64,000 nt of DNA from Cladophialophora immunda (taxonomy: Eukaryota > Ascomycota > Eurotiomycetes > Chaetothyriales > Herpotrichiellaceae): positions 763,704-827,703 of the forward strand of contig NW_015622544.1 in assembly GCF_000835495.1 (NCBI RefSeq). Reading direction: 5' to 3'. Under the pieces are notes generated by a model, which had not been told where the DNA came from, did no database searches, and saw nothing but the letters and a program-made list of their open reading frames with translations. Below, piece after piece: positions 34,734 through 46,514 of this stretch; the first letter of the stretch is position 1, and each line of letters opens with the position of its first letter. The translations under genes were made by a program, and so were the position numbers.

Positions 34734-36664
34734 CCTGCTGCCGTGGTTGTGCGTGTGGGCACCACTCAATACTCTTCAATGTGAAGTGGACTCCGTTCTG
34801 CGCCATTCATCTTCTGGAGCAGGATTATTGGAAATTCGACGGAGTCTTACGGGGGCGATCATTGGTTGGCATACAACTGCATTGGTCTTTTGCGAGCGAA
34901 GGCGTTCAGGCGAGAAGAAAAGAAACAAGCTGCCCATGTTTTCAGAAGGGCAATCGGATGGCTCTTGTGGTAGACAGCACGTCCGGGGTAATGAGATGGG
35001 GTTGCCTTGATGCATTTATCAGCCTTCACCTGGTGTGTCCAGCTTTTCTTACTTTTGGACAAGGCTCCGGTGATATATGGCACACTTTACGATATTGTAA
35101 TAAGACATGTATTTTCTTTAGAGAACGGGCGAACAGTGGGAGGAAAGGCACAATCTACCATTACTGGATCGAGATGCGAGGTGGATGCTCGAGTATCATC
35201 TCGGCGTGCTTGAACATGCCGATGTATTTTGCACCAATTTCCTTTATTCGATTGCTTTGATAACCCCGGCGACCCTGTTTATCTTTCTCTGCTCAGAATC
35301 GCTAAGACTAGCGGCTGGCCGGGTTCGTCTCATCCTGAACGCGTCTATTTAGTCGCGGATTCAAGTCAACCGCAAAGTCAGTTACCTTGGGGAAGTGTAA
35401 GTACGAGGTACTCTTCATCTCAGGCGGCAAGGCTAACCAACCTCCAGGGATGCCTGAGTGGTGTACGCCTCACCCACCCGAGAGGAATCAAACAGACTTT
35501 GAGGCTGCTTCCTGGCATGTCGCCTGATCACTCTGGACTCACTCCGCATGAACTCCATCGGACAAGGGGGAGAACGTCTTTGTAATTGAGCAACTAACCC
35601 CCCCTGCGGCAGTGGCTGAGACTGACCTGCATGCCAGGTATTGATGCTAACTTGGATCAGGCAAGGCCCCCGCGTCTACTGTTCGACAATGTAACGACTC
35701 TATCTCCTCTTCGGCCCCCAAACCTAGCCTCCTACGATGTCTTTTCTTTGAAGGAGGCTATGCTGCTGTTGCTGTGGTGCAGTTTCGGATTCGGCTGCGA
35801 GGATAACGGAGTACGGAGTATGCGGCACAGCAAAGACAAGGACAAGGATACACTCGCCCAGCGAGACAAAAGAACCACTGGCCTCTATTAGCAACCTGGG
35901 ATAAGCTCCCTTTTCCATACGAGTACTTCGTGGCGTATCCTGGTTCTGCTGTCCACACCCCAAGGGCTTCAATTGAGCCCCGTATCATGTATGTATTCCC
36001 GTTTGGGATGAGCTCAGGGCCGTCGACACAGGTTGTTGGTCAATCCCCCCGGAACTCTGTCCGGTTTGTGCCAACCTCAGGTCCACCTACACACAGCCGG
36101 GGGGAGTTGCTCATACCCTCCGTTCGCGTATATCTGCGGAACCAGTCGACTCCGTGCGACTGGGGTTGTCTTGATGCCCCATGGAGGACCGCAACTGCAA
36201 GCTCCATTGTGCACATCATCCCAGCTCATTATGGCAAAACGGGGGTACGCCAGGAACTGATATCAGGCCGAAAGATTTCCGACTTCCAGTCGAAAACAGA
36301 ACATGTTACATCTCTACTTCGGTGGCTGCGTCCTCCACCTCCACGGAGTACTGGTGGCTGCTTCAATTTCCCACACTAGGGATAGAAAGAACGCCAACAT
36401 GCATATGCCCGAAGCACATGCTGGGGCCAAAAATGCGGCACTGTCCCAACCTCGAGCTTGCAATGGTTTCCGGCCAAGCCCCGCGGCATGATACGCAAGG
36501 GTAGGGCGTTCCAGAGGCTGAGAGAAGAGAGATCGAGCTGCTCAGTATAGAAAGGTCGCTTATTGCAGATTGTGAGGTGAGTTCGCTAAGGTCTGTCTGT
36601 CTACGCATATTACTCCAGGACGAAATCAGACCAAGTTGTGAGCTTCGTCATTCGGACCTTGAAA
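34734..36664. other. Intergenic region, 1.9 kb
   Basis: No supportable gene. Several plus-strand ORFs of 60-180 codons have no signal peptide, domain or coherent splice structure. The right end is the upstream region of the secreted/transmembrane protein gene. Confidence 0.4.
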
Positions 36665-38621
36665 ATGTCGATATATTGTTGTCTATCAGTGATTACATGG
36701 GCTCTCAGCCTGATTGCTACCTCTGCGTCGCCAACCTCAGACCTCACATTCAGCAGCTACAATGATGCCGGCCTGACGGAGGCCGACACGCTGCGGATTC
36801 TACGTCGCACCCTGTCTGCAACCGGGACAGAAGACACAGTCAACCTTTTCGATGAGACCCTCGACAAAAGCTGGGATGGAGCAGTATTGTTTTCCATGTA
36901 TGGATAATTACCCAGTTTCCACCTGAAGAAAACCACTTGTTTGACTAGGTCTAACTGGCTTCACAGCACCCTGGAGACCGAAGAGGACGTATCGAGTAAT
37001 AGCTCCCTCGACACCACATACAGTGTCCAGATTGTTTGTTCCACCTGCTACATCACCGGCAGGGTTAGCGGACAGCTCACTCGAAATGCCGACTTCAACG
37101 TCACCGAGCTCGAGGACAGTGCCATAGACTTGGTCAAGAACATTACCGAGGAAGCGGGACAGGCCTTGTCGGATCTGGCGGACGGCAACGCAAACTATAC
37201 AGAGATCGATTTCAACGTCGAGCTCCCCAGCTTTCCGGATTTTGACTATCGCTTGCAGTTCAGCTTCGAGAACCTGGAGCTCTACATGCAGCTTGACACC
37301 ATCCTCTCTGTCAAATCCACCTACACCGTCAATCTATACACCTCAGAAAGCCCAGTGGGTGTCAGTCTGGGCGATAACCTGGAGATCGGTGCGTTCTTCA
37401 AGGTGGATCTGATCCTGACTGCTGCGGCCGAGGTAGATATCAGCAGCGGAGTGCATATCAAGGTCGATGGAGCCGGCATCAATCTGCAAATGTTTAACCA
37501 AAGCATCGACAGCATAACACTGTAAGGCAACATATCCCCCTTTCCGCTGCAGAGAAGGCCTCCTACTAATTCGACCATTCATTCCCAGCGATGGCGGAAA
37601 GTTTGAATTCCTACCAGTGAACGTCGAGGGTGCTGGCTTTGTGCTCACAGGCGCGCTCCGGGTTGGTCTGCACGCCGGCATCACGTTTGACATCGACTCG
37701 TCCGTCACGATCGCGAACCACACGCTCGGCGCCTCGGCCGGCTTGGAAGCGGGTGTCTTTGCCAACATTGCCGAGTTCGTGGCCAATGTCACGTACGCCA
37801 GCGGCAGCGACGACTGCGAGCTGGCCATCGTCGAGTCCTTCACCATGGGTCTCGGCGCGGCGGCTGGAGCGTCGGCCGCGTTCGACCAGACCACATGGGG
37901 GCCAACGCCCGAAACGGACATTCCCATCTGGTACACCGAACTGGGCTCTGCGTGCGCGGCCCATCGGAGCTCGACGACCACGACCACGACAACAGGTACA
38001 ACATCTGCGCTCGTAACGGCGAGAGACGCGACGAGTGACCTGTCCCTCACGCTGGCGACGGTGACCACCGAAACGACTTCGTCTGGAGTGGCTTGCATAT
38101 CGCCCGGCTTGATCAACTGCCCCGTCTCCCTGCAGACCACGAAGACATTCACCGCGACTCTCACCTCGACCACCTCGGTCCCGTCTGGTTCGGAGGCGAC
38201 GTGGCCCGCATCGACGACCCAGACGCCGGTCAAGACCGTGGCATTCGGCTCCAACGCCAAAGCCTTGTCCGCGACGACGGGTAGCCCGGTCTCTTACGTG
38301 CCGCCGCCTCCGCCACCACCATCGTCTTCGTCTTCGACATCGTCCACAGCTTCCGGCGCGACCGCTACAGGAAGCCACGGGGGTCACGACGACCACAAGC
38401 CACTAATCATAGGGCTATCTGTTGGGCTGGGCGTTCCCGCCCTAGCCATCATTGTCGGGGCGGCGGTTTACTTTCTCAGGCGCTGGCACAGGTATACGCC
38501 CGTGCAAAAGGCAGAGGCCGAGAGTCACGTCACGGAAGAGCTACAGCCGGCTTCGCAGCATGAACAGCAGGTGATGCTCAAGAGGATGACGACTGTAGAA
38601 GTGGTGGACGAGGCCGATTGA
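36665..38621 (+). CDS. Secreted/type I membrane protein with a large beta-rich ectodomain, unknown function
   Basis: Three exons, 36665-36897, 36967-37521 and 37589-38621, encode 606 aa with introns of 69 and 67 bp, all in phase. A signal peptide occupies about residues 1-22 (MSIYCCLSVITWALSLIATS). The ectodomain has a CSTC pair, several N-glycosylation sequons (NVT, NIT, NYT, NQS, NHT) and alternating hydrophobic strands (YRLQFSFENLELYMQLD, EIGAFFKVDLILTAAAEVDI, GVHIKVDGAGINLQMFN, TGALRVGLHAGITFDID). These look like an amphipathic beta sheet of the type seen in fungal extracellular DUFs. A Thr/Ser/Pro linker with PPPPPPP leads to one transmembrane helix (about 533-558, LIIGLSVGLGVPALAIIVGA) and a ~45-residue tail. 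No enzyme motif is seen. It could be a surface sensor or lipid-binding protein. Confidence 0.82.
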
Positions 38622-39321
38622 GTGATTGGGTGAGGAAACTCAATGGTGAACGCATACGTGGTTCCCTGAATCTGTCCCCCAACAGGGACGCCTTTTGTAT
38701 GATCTTTTATAATACTGTACAATATATTGTGCGAATACCTGTCCCCCAAAGCATAATCAACCAGCTGTGTCCAGGGAAAGTCGTGACGAGAAGTGAGCAC
38801 GGGCGTTGAAAACACGTCGCTGCTCGCCTTGTCCTGCTAGCACCTGGGGGCACTTCTCTTTATGAAAAGCGCCACAGGGAGATCTGTGTACGTGACCAGA
38901 GCTGAAACATTGATCAAAAACCCGACCAGGCGGTACCTTTGTACCTGTGCCTTCGTACACGTGCACCTGCAGGTTGACTGGGGTAGACGGGTTTGACGCC
39001 GCTTTTTGGTGGCGTGGCATGTCTCTCATCGTCTTCCGAATGTCGGACTGGAAGATATGGCGCTTTCCAGTATTGTGAAAGGCGGAGAGTTGTCTCGGAA
39101 GGGGGCATTCGCTCAATCTCGAGATATTCTGGAGGTGATGGTTGCCGAGCAGGCTTCATAGTCGCGTGGAGAGTGGAGTGGTGAAGTAATGGACTGATCC
39201 TTCTCTTTTCTTCAGGATGATGTCCGTTTTTCCTCCTCATACCATTTTCACCCTGCCTAGCCAAGAATATGACGTCCCTGGGTAGCCAGGTAGGATTGAA
39301 TATGGGGGGACGGTATTGTCC
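38622..39321. other. Convergent intergenic region, 0.7 kb
   Basis: Between the secreted/transmembrane gene (plus) and the small membrane protein gene (minus). Nothing recognisable. Confidence 0.4.
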
Positions 39322-39723
39322 TTACTTCCCGGCGATGCCGACGCCACCGCCTGCGGCCGAGCCCTTCTGCGAGCGCTCCTCGGCCGCGATCTTGCGCTCG
39401 ACCATCTCGCGCACCTCCCTCTCCTCCTCCCACGCGCGGCGGCTCCGGTCCATCGCCCGGCGCTGCCGGCGGATGCCCTCGTTGAACTCGCCCACGCGCT
39501 TCTCGGCGAAGATGCAGCCGCCCAGGATCATGGCGCTGATCTGCAGAAACACCTTGAACTGGATCGTCAGCCCGCGGTACACGGGCGTGTAGCGGTTCAG
39601 CAGGAAGTGCGCGGCGAAGCTGATGGTGCCGAACCGCAGGGCCCCCGACGCGAAGCCCTGCGCCGCCACCTGGCTCAGTTGCGGGGGCGGGAGCGGGTCG
39701 GTGATGTACGAGGGGGGCGGCAT
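39322..39723 (-). CDS. Small two-helix membrane protein, likely mitochondrial, uncharacterised
   Basis: A single exon encodes 133 aa from ATG 39723 (MPPPSYITDPLPPPQ). The frame is open upstream, but that segment is low-complexity and is probably leader. Two hydrophobic stretches (about 22-45, GFASGALRFGTISFAAHFLL, and 55-75, LTIQFKVFLQISAMILGGCIF) are separated by NRYTPVYRG. A basic, strongly charged helix follows (RRQRRAMDRSRRAWEEE, then REVREMVERKIAAEE) with coiled-coil character. The RYTPVYRGLTIQFKVFLQIS segment looks like that of a conserved fungal family of small organellar membrane proteins, but I cannot name it. Function unknown. Confidence 0.72.
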   Translation of the reverse strand: MPPPSYITDPLPPPQLSQVAAQGFASGALRFGTISFAAHFLLNRYTPVYRGLTIQFKVFLQISAMILGGCIFAEKRVGEFNEGIRRQRRAMDRSRRAWEEEREVREMVERKIAAEERSQKGSAAGGGVGIAGK

Positions 39724-40231
39724 TGCTCTGCGATATGGTGCCCTTTCTGGGATGGGAATGGAGGATAGGGAAGGGAGGTAGAAGGAAGAGAGGTTGAACG
39801 GTTGAACGGCTGAACGGGTGCGTGGGTGGAGGGATTTGCGGATCTGATGGGGACTTCTAGTGACAACGATTCCCCTCCGCTTCTTCACGGTTGTTTCGTT
39901 GGGGACAAGATGGTTCGGTACCGGGATACTGTTGCTCGTGAGATAGGGAAGAGAAGCAAAGGTCCGATACAGATGTTGGAGACCAACTGAGTGCTGGTCG
40001 TGTGAGCGACAAAGCTCTGGTTCGACTCTCCGCACTTTGATATCCAATGATGACGTTGATTTTGCGGACGGCGAGACGGGAACCGGCAAATTGTCGGTCA
40101 ATTCTTTTTCTCGAGAAAAGTTCACGGCCAACGGGCAGCGACAGAACTAACAGACACCGGAGACAGCACGGCCACTGAACGCAATTCGAACTCACACACA
40201 ATACAATCGCGTGTGAGGTGTTCTTCGCAAA
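39724..40231. other. Divergent promoter region, small membrane protein / LOC1
   Basis: This 508 bp contains the open but probably untranslated upstream extension of the small membrane protein frame (to 40131). No separate gene. Confidence 0.4.
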
Positions 40232-40846
40232 ATGGCGCCTAAACCACCTTCCAGCTCAAAATCATCCGTCAAGAGGAACCCCAAAGCCCCAAAGCCTGCT
40301 GCGTCAGGGCCCTTGAAGAAGTCCAAAATCACAAAACGCCCACCGCCGAAACAAGTCAAAACTAAGCCAGGCGTACACTCCCAAACGTCCGCACAAGCCA
40401 CGAAGCCATCCAAGCGCAATCAAAAGACCTACACCGACAAGGACCTCAATCTCCCAGCCCTCAACATGATAACTCCGGTGGCCGCGCCGGAGAACCCCAC
40501 CAACCACTCTCGCAAAGGGGGGACCGGGAAAAAGAAGAACAAAATCTATGTTGACGATGAAGAGTCCATGCGGACAATACTGGCCATGGTCACTGCGGAG
40601 AAGGAGGGGCAGATCGAGAGCAAGCTGATGAAGGCGCGACAGATGGAGGAAATCAGAGAGGCTCGGAGGAAGGAGATGGAGAAGAGGAAAGAGAGTAAGA
40701 GAGAAGAGCTGGAAGGTGTCAAAAAGGGGCTGAAGAAGGGAAAGAAGAAGGCCAAATCTCAGGAAATGGGAACGGTCGCTGGAGATGACATGGAAAGACA
40801 TGAAGAAGGCAAGACCAAGACCAAGAAGCGAGTCTCCTTCGCGTGA
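40232..40846 (+). CDS. LOC1: Ribosome biogenesis / mRNA localisation factor Loc1
   Basis: A single exon encodes 204 aa, very rich in Lys. The N-terminal third is a basic disordered region ([19 protein letters not shown]). The conserved Loc1 block follows: [38 protein letters not shown] and [19 protein letters not shown] long charged helix ([19 protein letters not shown]) leads to the terminal KKRVSFA. In yeast Loc1 is a nucleolar RNA-binding protein needed for 60S assembly and ASH1 mRNA localisation. Its stop is 95 bp from the stop of the convergent hydrolase gene. Confidence 0.85.
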   Translation: MAPKPPSSSKSSVKRNPKAPKPAASGPLKKSKITKRPPPKQVKTKPGVHSQTSAQATKPSKRNQKTYTDKDLNLPALNMITPVAAPENPTNHSRKGGTGKKKNKIYVDDEESMRTILAMVTAEKEGQIESKLMKARQMEEIREARRKEMEKRKESKREELEGVKKGLKKGKKKAKSQEMGTVAGDDMERHEEGKTKTKKRVSFA

Positions 40847-40941
40847 GCGACAAGAGTCCTGGAGTCGATTCTATGTTTTCTATCTCATGCTGGGCCCTCT
40901 ACGGTGTCTAGAATCCCCACTGATCATGTCAAAGGGAAGTC

Positions 40942-42506
40942 TCATAGCCCTGGGACATGCATCTTTCTCCGCATCGGCTCGAAGACAGGCTTCAGTGGCT
41001 GCCGTTCGCCGCGGGAGATTTGACCTTCGAGCTGAGCGCCATTGCCGTCTGTCTTGGAAATTGCGTCCAAGTCAATATCGTTGGCCATGGTCTGGAAAAA
41101 TGCTGTGGTCTGAGGTCACCCGGACGTCAGTTAAAAGATCTCTTCACAAACGGTCAGGAGGATACCGACCACTCTTTCAAACCATCTCCTGCCACCGAGC
41201 TCAAACCAGCTCAAATGACCCCCACCAGGAGTCGTACAGAGTACCCCATACGGAGTCTGTTGTACTTCTTCCCGTGGCAGCGCTTCACTTGCAGTCACCT
41301 ACTCTGATCAGCTCTGCACCTGAGAACAACAGCCAACGTGAAGACCCACCGGATCATCTTCAGCATGTATTGCCAGGAAAGGGATCCTAATGGACAATGC
41401 CGAATCGACCGACGACGCATCTCGGTAATATGCCCCTTCTGTGGGATAGCCCCATGTGGGACCTTGGACATATCGATCGAATTCGTGAAGATACTTCACC
41501 TTGCGGACAAGGTCGACGTCAATCTTGGGGTTCTGGGAGATCTGGTCCACATGCCTCTCGAAGAGCTTCTTCATACTCTGACCCATGCTGGCGGAGTAGG
41601 CGTTTCGATGGAACCATGTTCTTTGGAGTGCAAGATTTGCCGCGCTGAGATCCCATGGATTGGACAGAATAACGGCTGCTTTTAACGGGCAATCACTGCC
41701 TTCCTCACCAAGGTACTGGAGCAAATTAGAAGGGACAATTGATCGGGGCATCATAGTGACACAGTACTCACGTTCGTAATAATGTTGGCACCCAAAGAGA
41801 AGCCCATTCCAAAGAGAGGGCGATTGGGGAAAGTCTTCCTAAGCCACTTGACAGTCTGCCTCATGTCCCAGGTTGCCCGTGCGTTGTACAGCACGCTGCT
41901 GGTGGTTTTGGTCATGGCACAACCCCTCGAAATAACGACACAAGCTTCCCATCCTCCCTCTCCGACCAAAGGAGCTAGGACATGGCGAAGGTAGAGCTCG
42001 TGGGAGCCTCCACTCAATCCATGGAGCATGACCAGCATCGGGCGGTTGTCTGGAGAGCCCATATTCTGGAACTCTTGTTCTGTAAAGTATGTCGTGCGCG
42101 ACGGCAAGGTCGGGTCCGAGTCATTGTTGGGAGACGTCACGAAGTCAACCGAGAACTGGCCTGTGAAGATTGGGTCTTCGTTTTCAAATATTCTGCGCTT
42201 GTAGTAGATCGGCACCGACTCTCGTGTTAAGACAGTCCAGATAGTCTGGAGGTGGCCATTGAAAAGGAACGGATTGAGTCGACATGGCGGAATAAGAGAT
42301 TTGCACAAGTCTGCAAAGGAGGTAGATCGACCGTCTTTCGTCTTCAAGATCAGTGACTTGGTCGAGTGCCAGTACTTCGGCTTGACCATTCTGAGCCTCC
42401 TGCCGGGAATGACCGCCAATGTCGCGACGAGGGTGAATCCAACCAGAGTGAAAAAGGGGTGGTCTTGTGCTTGCTGTAGCAGTGCCGCAAGGCCTTGTAT
42501 CGTCAT
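40942..42506 (-). CDS. YheT/EEB1-type alpha/beta hydrolase
   Basis: Four exons, 42506-41772, 41715-41350, 41298-41166 and 41102-40942, encode 464 aa. Introns are 56, 51 and 63 bp with GTGAGT, GTGGGT and GTATCC donors, and every junction keeps the frame and family sequence. An N-terminal hydrophobic segment (FFTLVGFTLVATLAVI, ~18-33) is likely a membrane anchor. The family block NPFLFNGHLQTIW and MLVMLHGLSGGSHELYLRH precede the nucleophile elbow GFSLG (Ser237). The acid is in HAEDDP (Asp365/366) and the base in GGGHLSWFE (His395), so the triad is complete. Relatives include yeast Eeb1/Eht1 (medium-chain ethyl-ester synthases/esterases) and YMR210w (monoacylglycerol lipase). Substrate unknown. 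Confidence 0.92.
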
Positions 42507-43082
42507 TTTTCTCTATCCAAGCCGAATAACCCGATCTCTTTCCATCTCAAAATAAGGCCAGGGAGGGCTTCGGGGCCTGTCAGAGGGTACATGTCTGTTG
42601 ATGAGTGTGTGTCGCATTTGGCGCCACCGCCGAGTCTGTTGTGGACAGTGCGCAGCCGGATGTACAATGCCGGCATCCGCCATTCACGTCCCCAAAACCT
42701 TGCAAGCGGATCGCCCAGTTCTTTTTCATCCTCAAAGCAGCCTCTTCACCCGTCCCCCACACAGATTAGACTTGAGTCTCTCGTGGAGCTGCGATATGCT
42801 GGGCCAGGCAATCGAAGGCAGCGGGAACGAAGGGATGTGATGATGGTCAGACTCGTAAGCGTTCGTTGATGAGGCTTCAACGCGATCCGACCGCCTTCCA
42901 GCGCCCGAGAGAGAACAGCTGTTTGCTACCATCAAACCCAGCTCATGGAAGACCATTTAACGAGGCGCGCTGGGATTCATGAGAGATTTGCCATAATTTG
43001 AACGATGGTATAGTGGGCTGTTCTGAGTGCGAAGTGAAGTCTGAAGGCGCGACCACGCGACCAACCGCGGACGGCCGCCACC
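42507..43082. other. Divergent promoter region, hydrolase / SCC4
   Basis: This 576 bp between start codons has no supportable gene. Confidence 0.4.
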
Positions 43083-45854
43083 ATGGATCCCAACTTTCCC
43101 TACAATAACAACAACGCCTCCTCCTCTTCCAATTTTAACAACCTCAGCCAGGGCTACTTCTACAATTCCAACAACAACTACCACCCTCAGGCTCAGTACC
43201 AGACCAACCCTGCGCCCCAATACCCTCCACAGCCTCAACGACATCCTCAGGCACAGCCTTATTATCAACCATCGTATCCACAACCTCTCCCGCAGAACGA
43301 CCCTCAGTACTATCATCACCAAGCATATAATCAGTCCTACCAGCCTCCGTTGCAGCAATTTCAACAGCCACTCTATCAACAGCCTGCTCAGCTTCAGCCA
43401 CAGCATTTGGTTGAATCTGATCCTGCCACCGTCGTAACCTCGAGCCATCCATACCCTGTTCAGCCTCACTCTGTGCAACCACTGCAAGGCCAGCAATCTT
43501 CGCAGCCTGTTTCTCCCGCCGTCGAAGTCGTAGTTGCTTCCCATCCCCTTCACTCCTCCCCTCCGGACGGACTGCACACCCAGCAAAACCCCAGAGCCAG
43601 CAACCAGCCCCAATCTCAAGGTCGGAAGGCGTATCCTGCCCACAAAAATATTCCGAACCACAACCGACGACCTCAACATGCACCACAGCCGCCTCAAAAA
43701 CATCTAGGACAACAGTCCCAATCGCCTGGGGTCAATAGCATCCAGCATTCCCCTGGTGCTACCTCCTCGCATCCGAAGAAATTGGCGAGGCAGATAGCGT
43801 CCGCGAGTACCCCCAATACTCAGAATATGCCTCGACAGAACCAGTCTCGTGTCCTCCAAGCCGTTGTAATCAATACAACACCAAAGAAGCCGGCCGCAAA
43901 AGCACCGGACCACCGCCACTCTCCAGTCGAATCCGAAGGGCCAGAACCGGACTACCCTTCTCTCCTATGCGTCCTTGCTGATGATTACCTCGAAGCGGCA
44001 CGTAAGCTGCCCGCTCTGACCGAAGAATATTACACGCTCATCGCAACTGCGCTCGGCTGTCTTGAATCAGTCCTCGCCAACTTCAAACTGCCTCCTTTGA
44101 GAGAAGCAAAGGTCTCTCTACGCTATGCGCAGATCCTGTACGCGGAGACGGAGAACTATGATGAGGCTGAGACTACCTTGACAAAGGCCATAGAGCTGTG
44201 CGCGCGACACAAGTTTATCGATCTGAAGTATGAGATGCAGCTCCTATTATCCAGGGTACTTTATGAATCGAAGCCCAAAGCCGCTCTGCGAGATATCCAG
44301 AGAATGATCGAGGACATCGAAGCCTATCGTCATACGGTTTGGGTTTATATTTTTCGCTTCCAGCATGCAATGTTTTCGCTGGCTTCCAGCGTCCCGGGTG
44401 AAGTTCACGGTGCGGTCGTCCAGTTGGAGAAGATCACGAACTTGGCTCGTCAGAATTCTGACAGCTCAATACTTGCATTTGCCGCTACGCTCGAGGCTCT
44501 GCTCCATCTGTCTAGTTCGAGCAACGACGCCGTCACATCTAGTCAAACGGCGCTGGCGAAGGCTCGAGCTCTGCAGTTGAGTCCAGATGTCGAAGGAAAC
44601 TCGCAATTGATCATGCTAATGGAGTTCATTGACCTTGCCTGCAGCGTTCGAGAAGCCGACATCACCCAAATCAATACCAAGCGCAAGATGATGCAACAGT
44701 CTCTGTTCCAGACGGTGGAGGATCCCAATTGGAGAGACGATGGCGTGATGTATATTCCAGTTGCAACAAAGGCAGTAGCTGGCATGCAACTTCATGGAAA
44801 TGGGTATGTCATCGAAAGAAATGGAAAATATCATATCCCCTTTTCGTGGCTGGGAAAAGAGGAAACAGAGGCTTTGGGGTTCTTGTTCTCAGCAGAAAGC
44901 TCGGCTTACAAAAACGGGTCTGATGGAGGCAAAGCCGAGAAATTCGCGGAAAATGCCCTTTCTTGTATTCACGCTCTGAGCATGCCCTCCCTCAAGGGAG
45001 GATACCGTGAGTCCAAGAGAAATTTGACCTCTCGAAGGCTTGCGGAAGCCCAGTCCTTGTTGCTCCTGGTATATCTGCAATGCTCGAAAGGACTTTGGCA
45101 AGAAGCAGATAAGTCGTTGGAGAAGGCCCATGCGATTTCGCAGGAAATGGGCAACGCTTTTCCGGTTAACATGAAATACTGCCTGCTGTATCTCCGGGGA
45201 GTCATGCTGCAAGGGACGGGGGATCTGACGGCCGCGCTTCAGGTCTATCAGTCACCTCTTTTCAACCTCGATTCACAGCACAACTCAGATTCAACTGAAC
45301 CTGGCCCCTCCAACGAGATATCGAATTCATACCACGCAGAGTCAGACATAACCCGCAACTTCTCTCTCCTTGCGGCGATGAACTCGGCCTTCATCATCTA
45401 TAATCCAGCCAATCCGCAAGACCAGGCCTTGTTGTCTCTAATCAGGACATTGATGACCGCTGTTCAGAGTTGCGGAAATCGCTATGTCAAAGCACATTTC
45501 GCGTTCCTCGAAACCATCGTGTCCACAAACATGCTGGCGGGGAAGCAATATCTGAAAAACTCAATGGATGAAAGCAGAGCAATCGGAAGCGCACAGATCA
45601 CGGCCTTGGCACTCATCTACATGCAAGACCGTATATACAAGGGTGTGCTCCATGAGCAAGCCATGAAATGCGCCAAAGCTTGCAGTTGCCAAACTAGGAG
45701 ATGGGGACAGCCCATGTGGATGCACGTTGCGGCGGTCTTGGAGGCTCAGGCGCTGGAGATTCAAGGCTTCAGCGAGCAAGCACAAAAGAAGAAGGATGAA
45801 GCAGAGGCGAGCTGGCAGCGGTTGCCAGATGGCGTCAGGGGTATTAAAGGATGA
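43083..45854 (+). CDS. SCC4: Cohesin-loading factor Scc4/Mau2
   Basis: A single exon encodes 923 aa. Residues ~1-290 are a low-complexity Asn/Gln/Pro/Tyr-rich region (NNNNASSSSNFNNLSQ, then long QP/PQ runs) of prion-like composition. From about residue 295 begins the TPR-like superhelix of the cohesin-load family: YPSLLCVLADDYLEAARKL, EAKVSLRYAQILYAETENYD, AETTLTKAIELCARHKF, DLKYEMQLLLSRVLYESKPK and, later, LLLLVYLQCSKGLWQEADKS and QPMWMHVAAVLEAQALEIQG. With Scc2/NIPBL the protein loads cohesin onto chromatin. Start context GCCACCATGG is close to a perfect Kozak sequence. The insertion of low-complexity sequence before the TPRs is common in filamentous fungi. Confidence 0.92.
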   Translation: MDPNFPYNNNNASSSSNFNNLSQGYFYNSNNNYHPQAQYQTNPAPQYPPQPQRHPQAQPYYQPSYPQPLPQNDPQYYHHQAYNQSYQPPLQQFQQPLYQQPAQLQPQHLVESDPATVVTSSHPYPVQPHSVQPLQGQQSSQPVSPAVEVVVASHPLHSSPPDGLHTQQNPRASNQPQSQGRKAYPAHKNIPNHNRRPQHAPQPPQKHLGQQSQSPGVNSIQHSPGATSSHPKKLARQIASASTPNTQNMPRQNQSRVLQAVVINTTPKKPAAKAPDHRHSPVESEGPEPDYPSLLCVLADDYLEAARKLPALTEEYYTLIATALGCLESVLANFKLPPLREAKVSLRYAQILYAETENYDEAETTLTKAIELCARHKFIDLKYEMQLLLSRVLYESKPKAALRDIQRMIEDIEAYRHTVWVYIFRFQHAMFSLASSVPGEVHGAVVQLEKITNLARQNSDSSILAFAATLEALLHLSSSSNDAVTSSQTALAKARALQLSPDVEGNSQLIMLMEFIDLACSVREADITQINTKRKMMQQSLFQTVEDPNWRDDGVMYIPVATKAVAGMQLHGNGYVIERNGKYHIPFSWLGKEETEALGFLFSAESSAYKNGSDGGKAEKFAENALSCIHALSMPSLKGGYRESKRNLTSRRLAEAQSLLLLVYLQCSKGLWQEADKSLEKAHAISQEMGNAFPVNMKYCLLYLRGVMLQGTGDLTAALQVYQSPLFNLDSQHNSDSTEPGPSNEISNSYHAESDITRNFSLLAAMNSAFIIYNPANPQDQALLSLIRTLMTAVQSCGNRYVKAHFAFLETIVSTNMLAGKQYLKNSMDESRAIGSAQITALALIYMQDRIYKGVLHEQAMKCAKACSCQTRRWGQPMWMHVAAVLEAQALEIQGFSEQAQKKKDEAEASWQRLPDGVRGIKG

Positions 45855-46514
45855 TGGTACAGACATCGCGGCCGACCGGTGAATTTGTCTGGAGTTGGCC
45901 AACCTCTGATTTACGGTGCTTGGTCTGAGATGGCGGGCACTTTTTCAATCTCATTGCGGTAAAGGGATGCAGTCATCTTCGTGTAGCAAGGAGCTAGAAC
46001 AAGGATCAAAACGCGGAAAGGCCATGTTTGTATCTGGGAGTTCTGATGAAATTGAAGCTTGATGGAATTTGAAGGCCAGCTTTGCACATGAATTCGGTGC
46101 CTGCAGACCACGGCCATAGCCATGGTAATGTGAAGTACAGTAGCTCTCTCGCCACAATTTCATGCCTTGTTTCTGATCTCGCACACTGAGTAAGGCGGAG
46201 AATCGTCTGGCTGAGACGGATTAAGAATGGGCTCGACAACATGCAGCTAGCTCTCCTTGACATTTCCTGCCTAATCAACGCAGCAAGCAAACGGGTATTG
46301 GCGCCCTTGCTCTCGGCCATGAACATACGGCAATCCGACATTGCGCGATAAGCCAACCAGGCCTTCGCGATCGACGAAGCATGAGAAGCATCTGTTCTCG
46401 AATGCTCCTTGAAAGCCATGGCACGGCGAAAACACATCGGTCGCATCGGCCAGGCAAAACTCGTAACTCCGACCCTCCATCCTCATTCGCGACATTCGTC
46501 ATTCGTCGACACTC
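45855..46514. other. Convergent intergenic region, 0.66 kb
   Basis: Between the SCC4 stop (plus) and the FCP1-like gene stop (minus). Nothing recognisable. Confidence 0.4.

Noticed and set aside
37343..38396. Long minus-strand ORFs (305 and 261 codons) under the secreted/transmembrane gene
   Set aside because: Antisense to a spliced gene with signal peptide and transmembrane helix; composition is that of reversed Thr/Ser codons.
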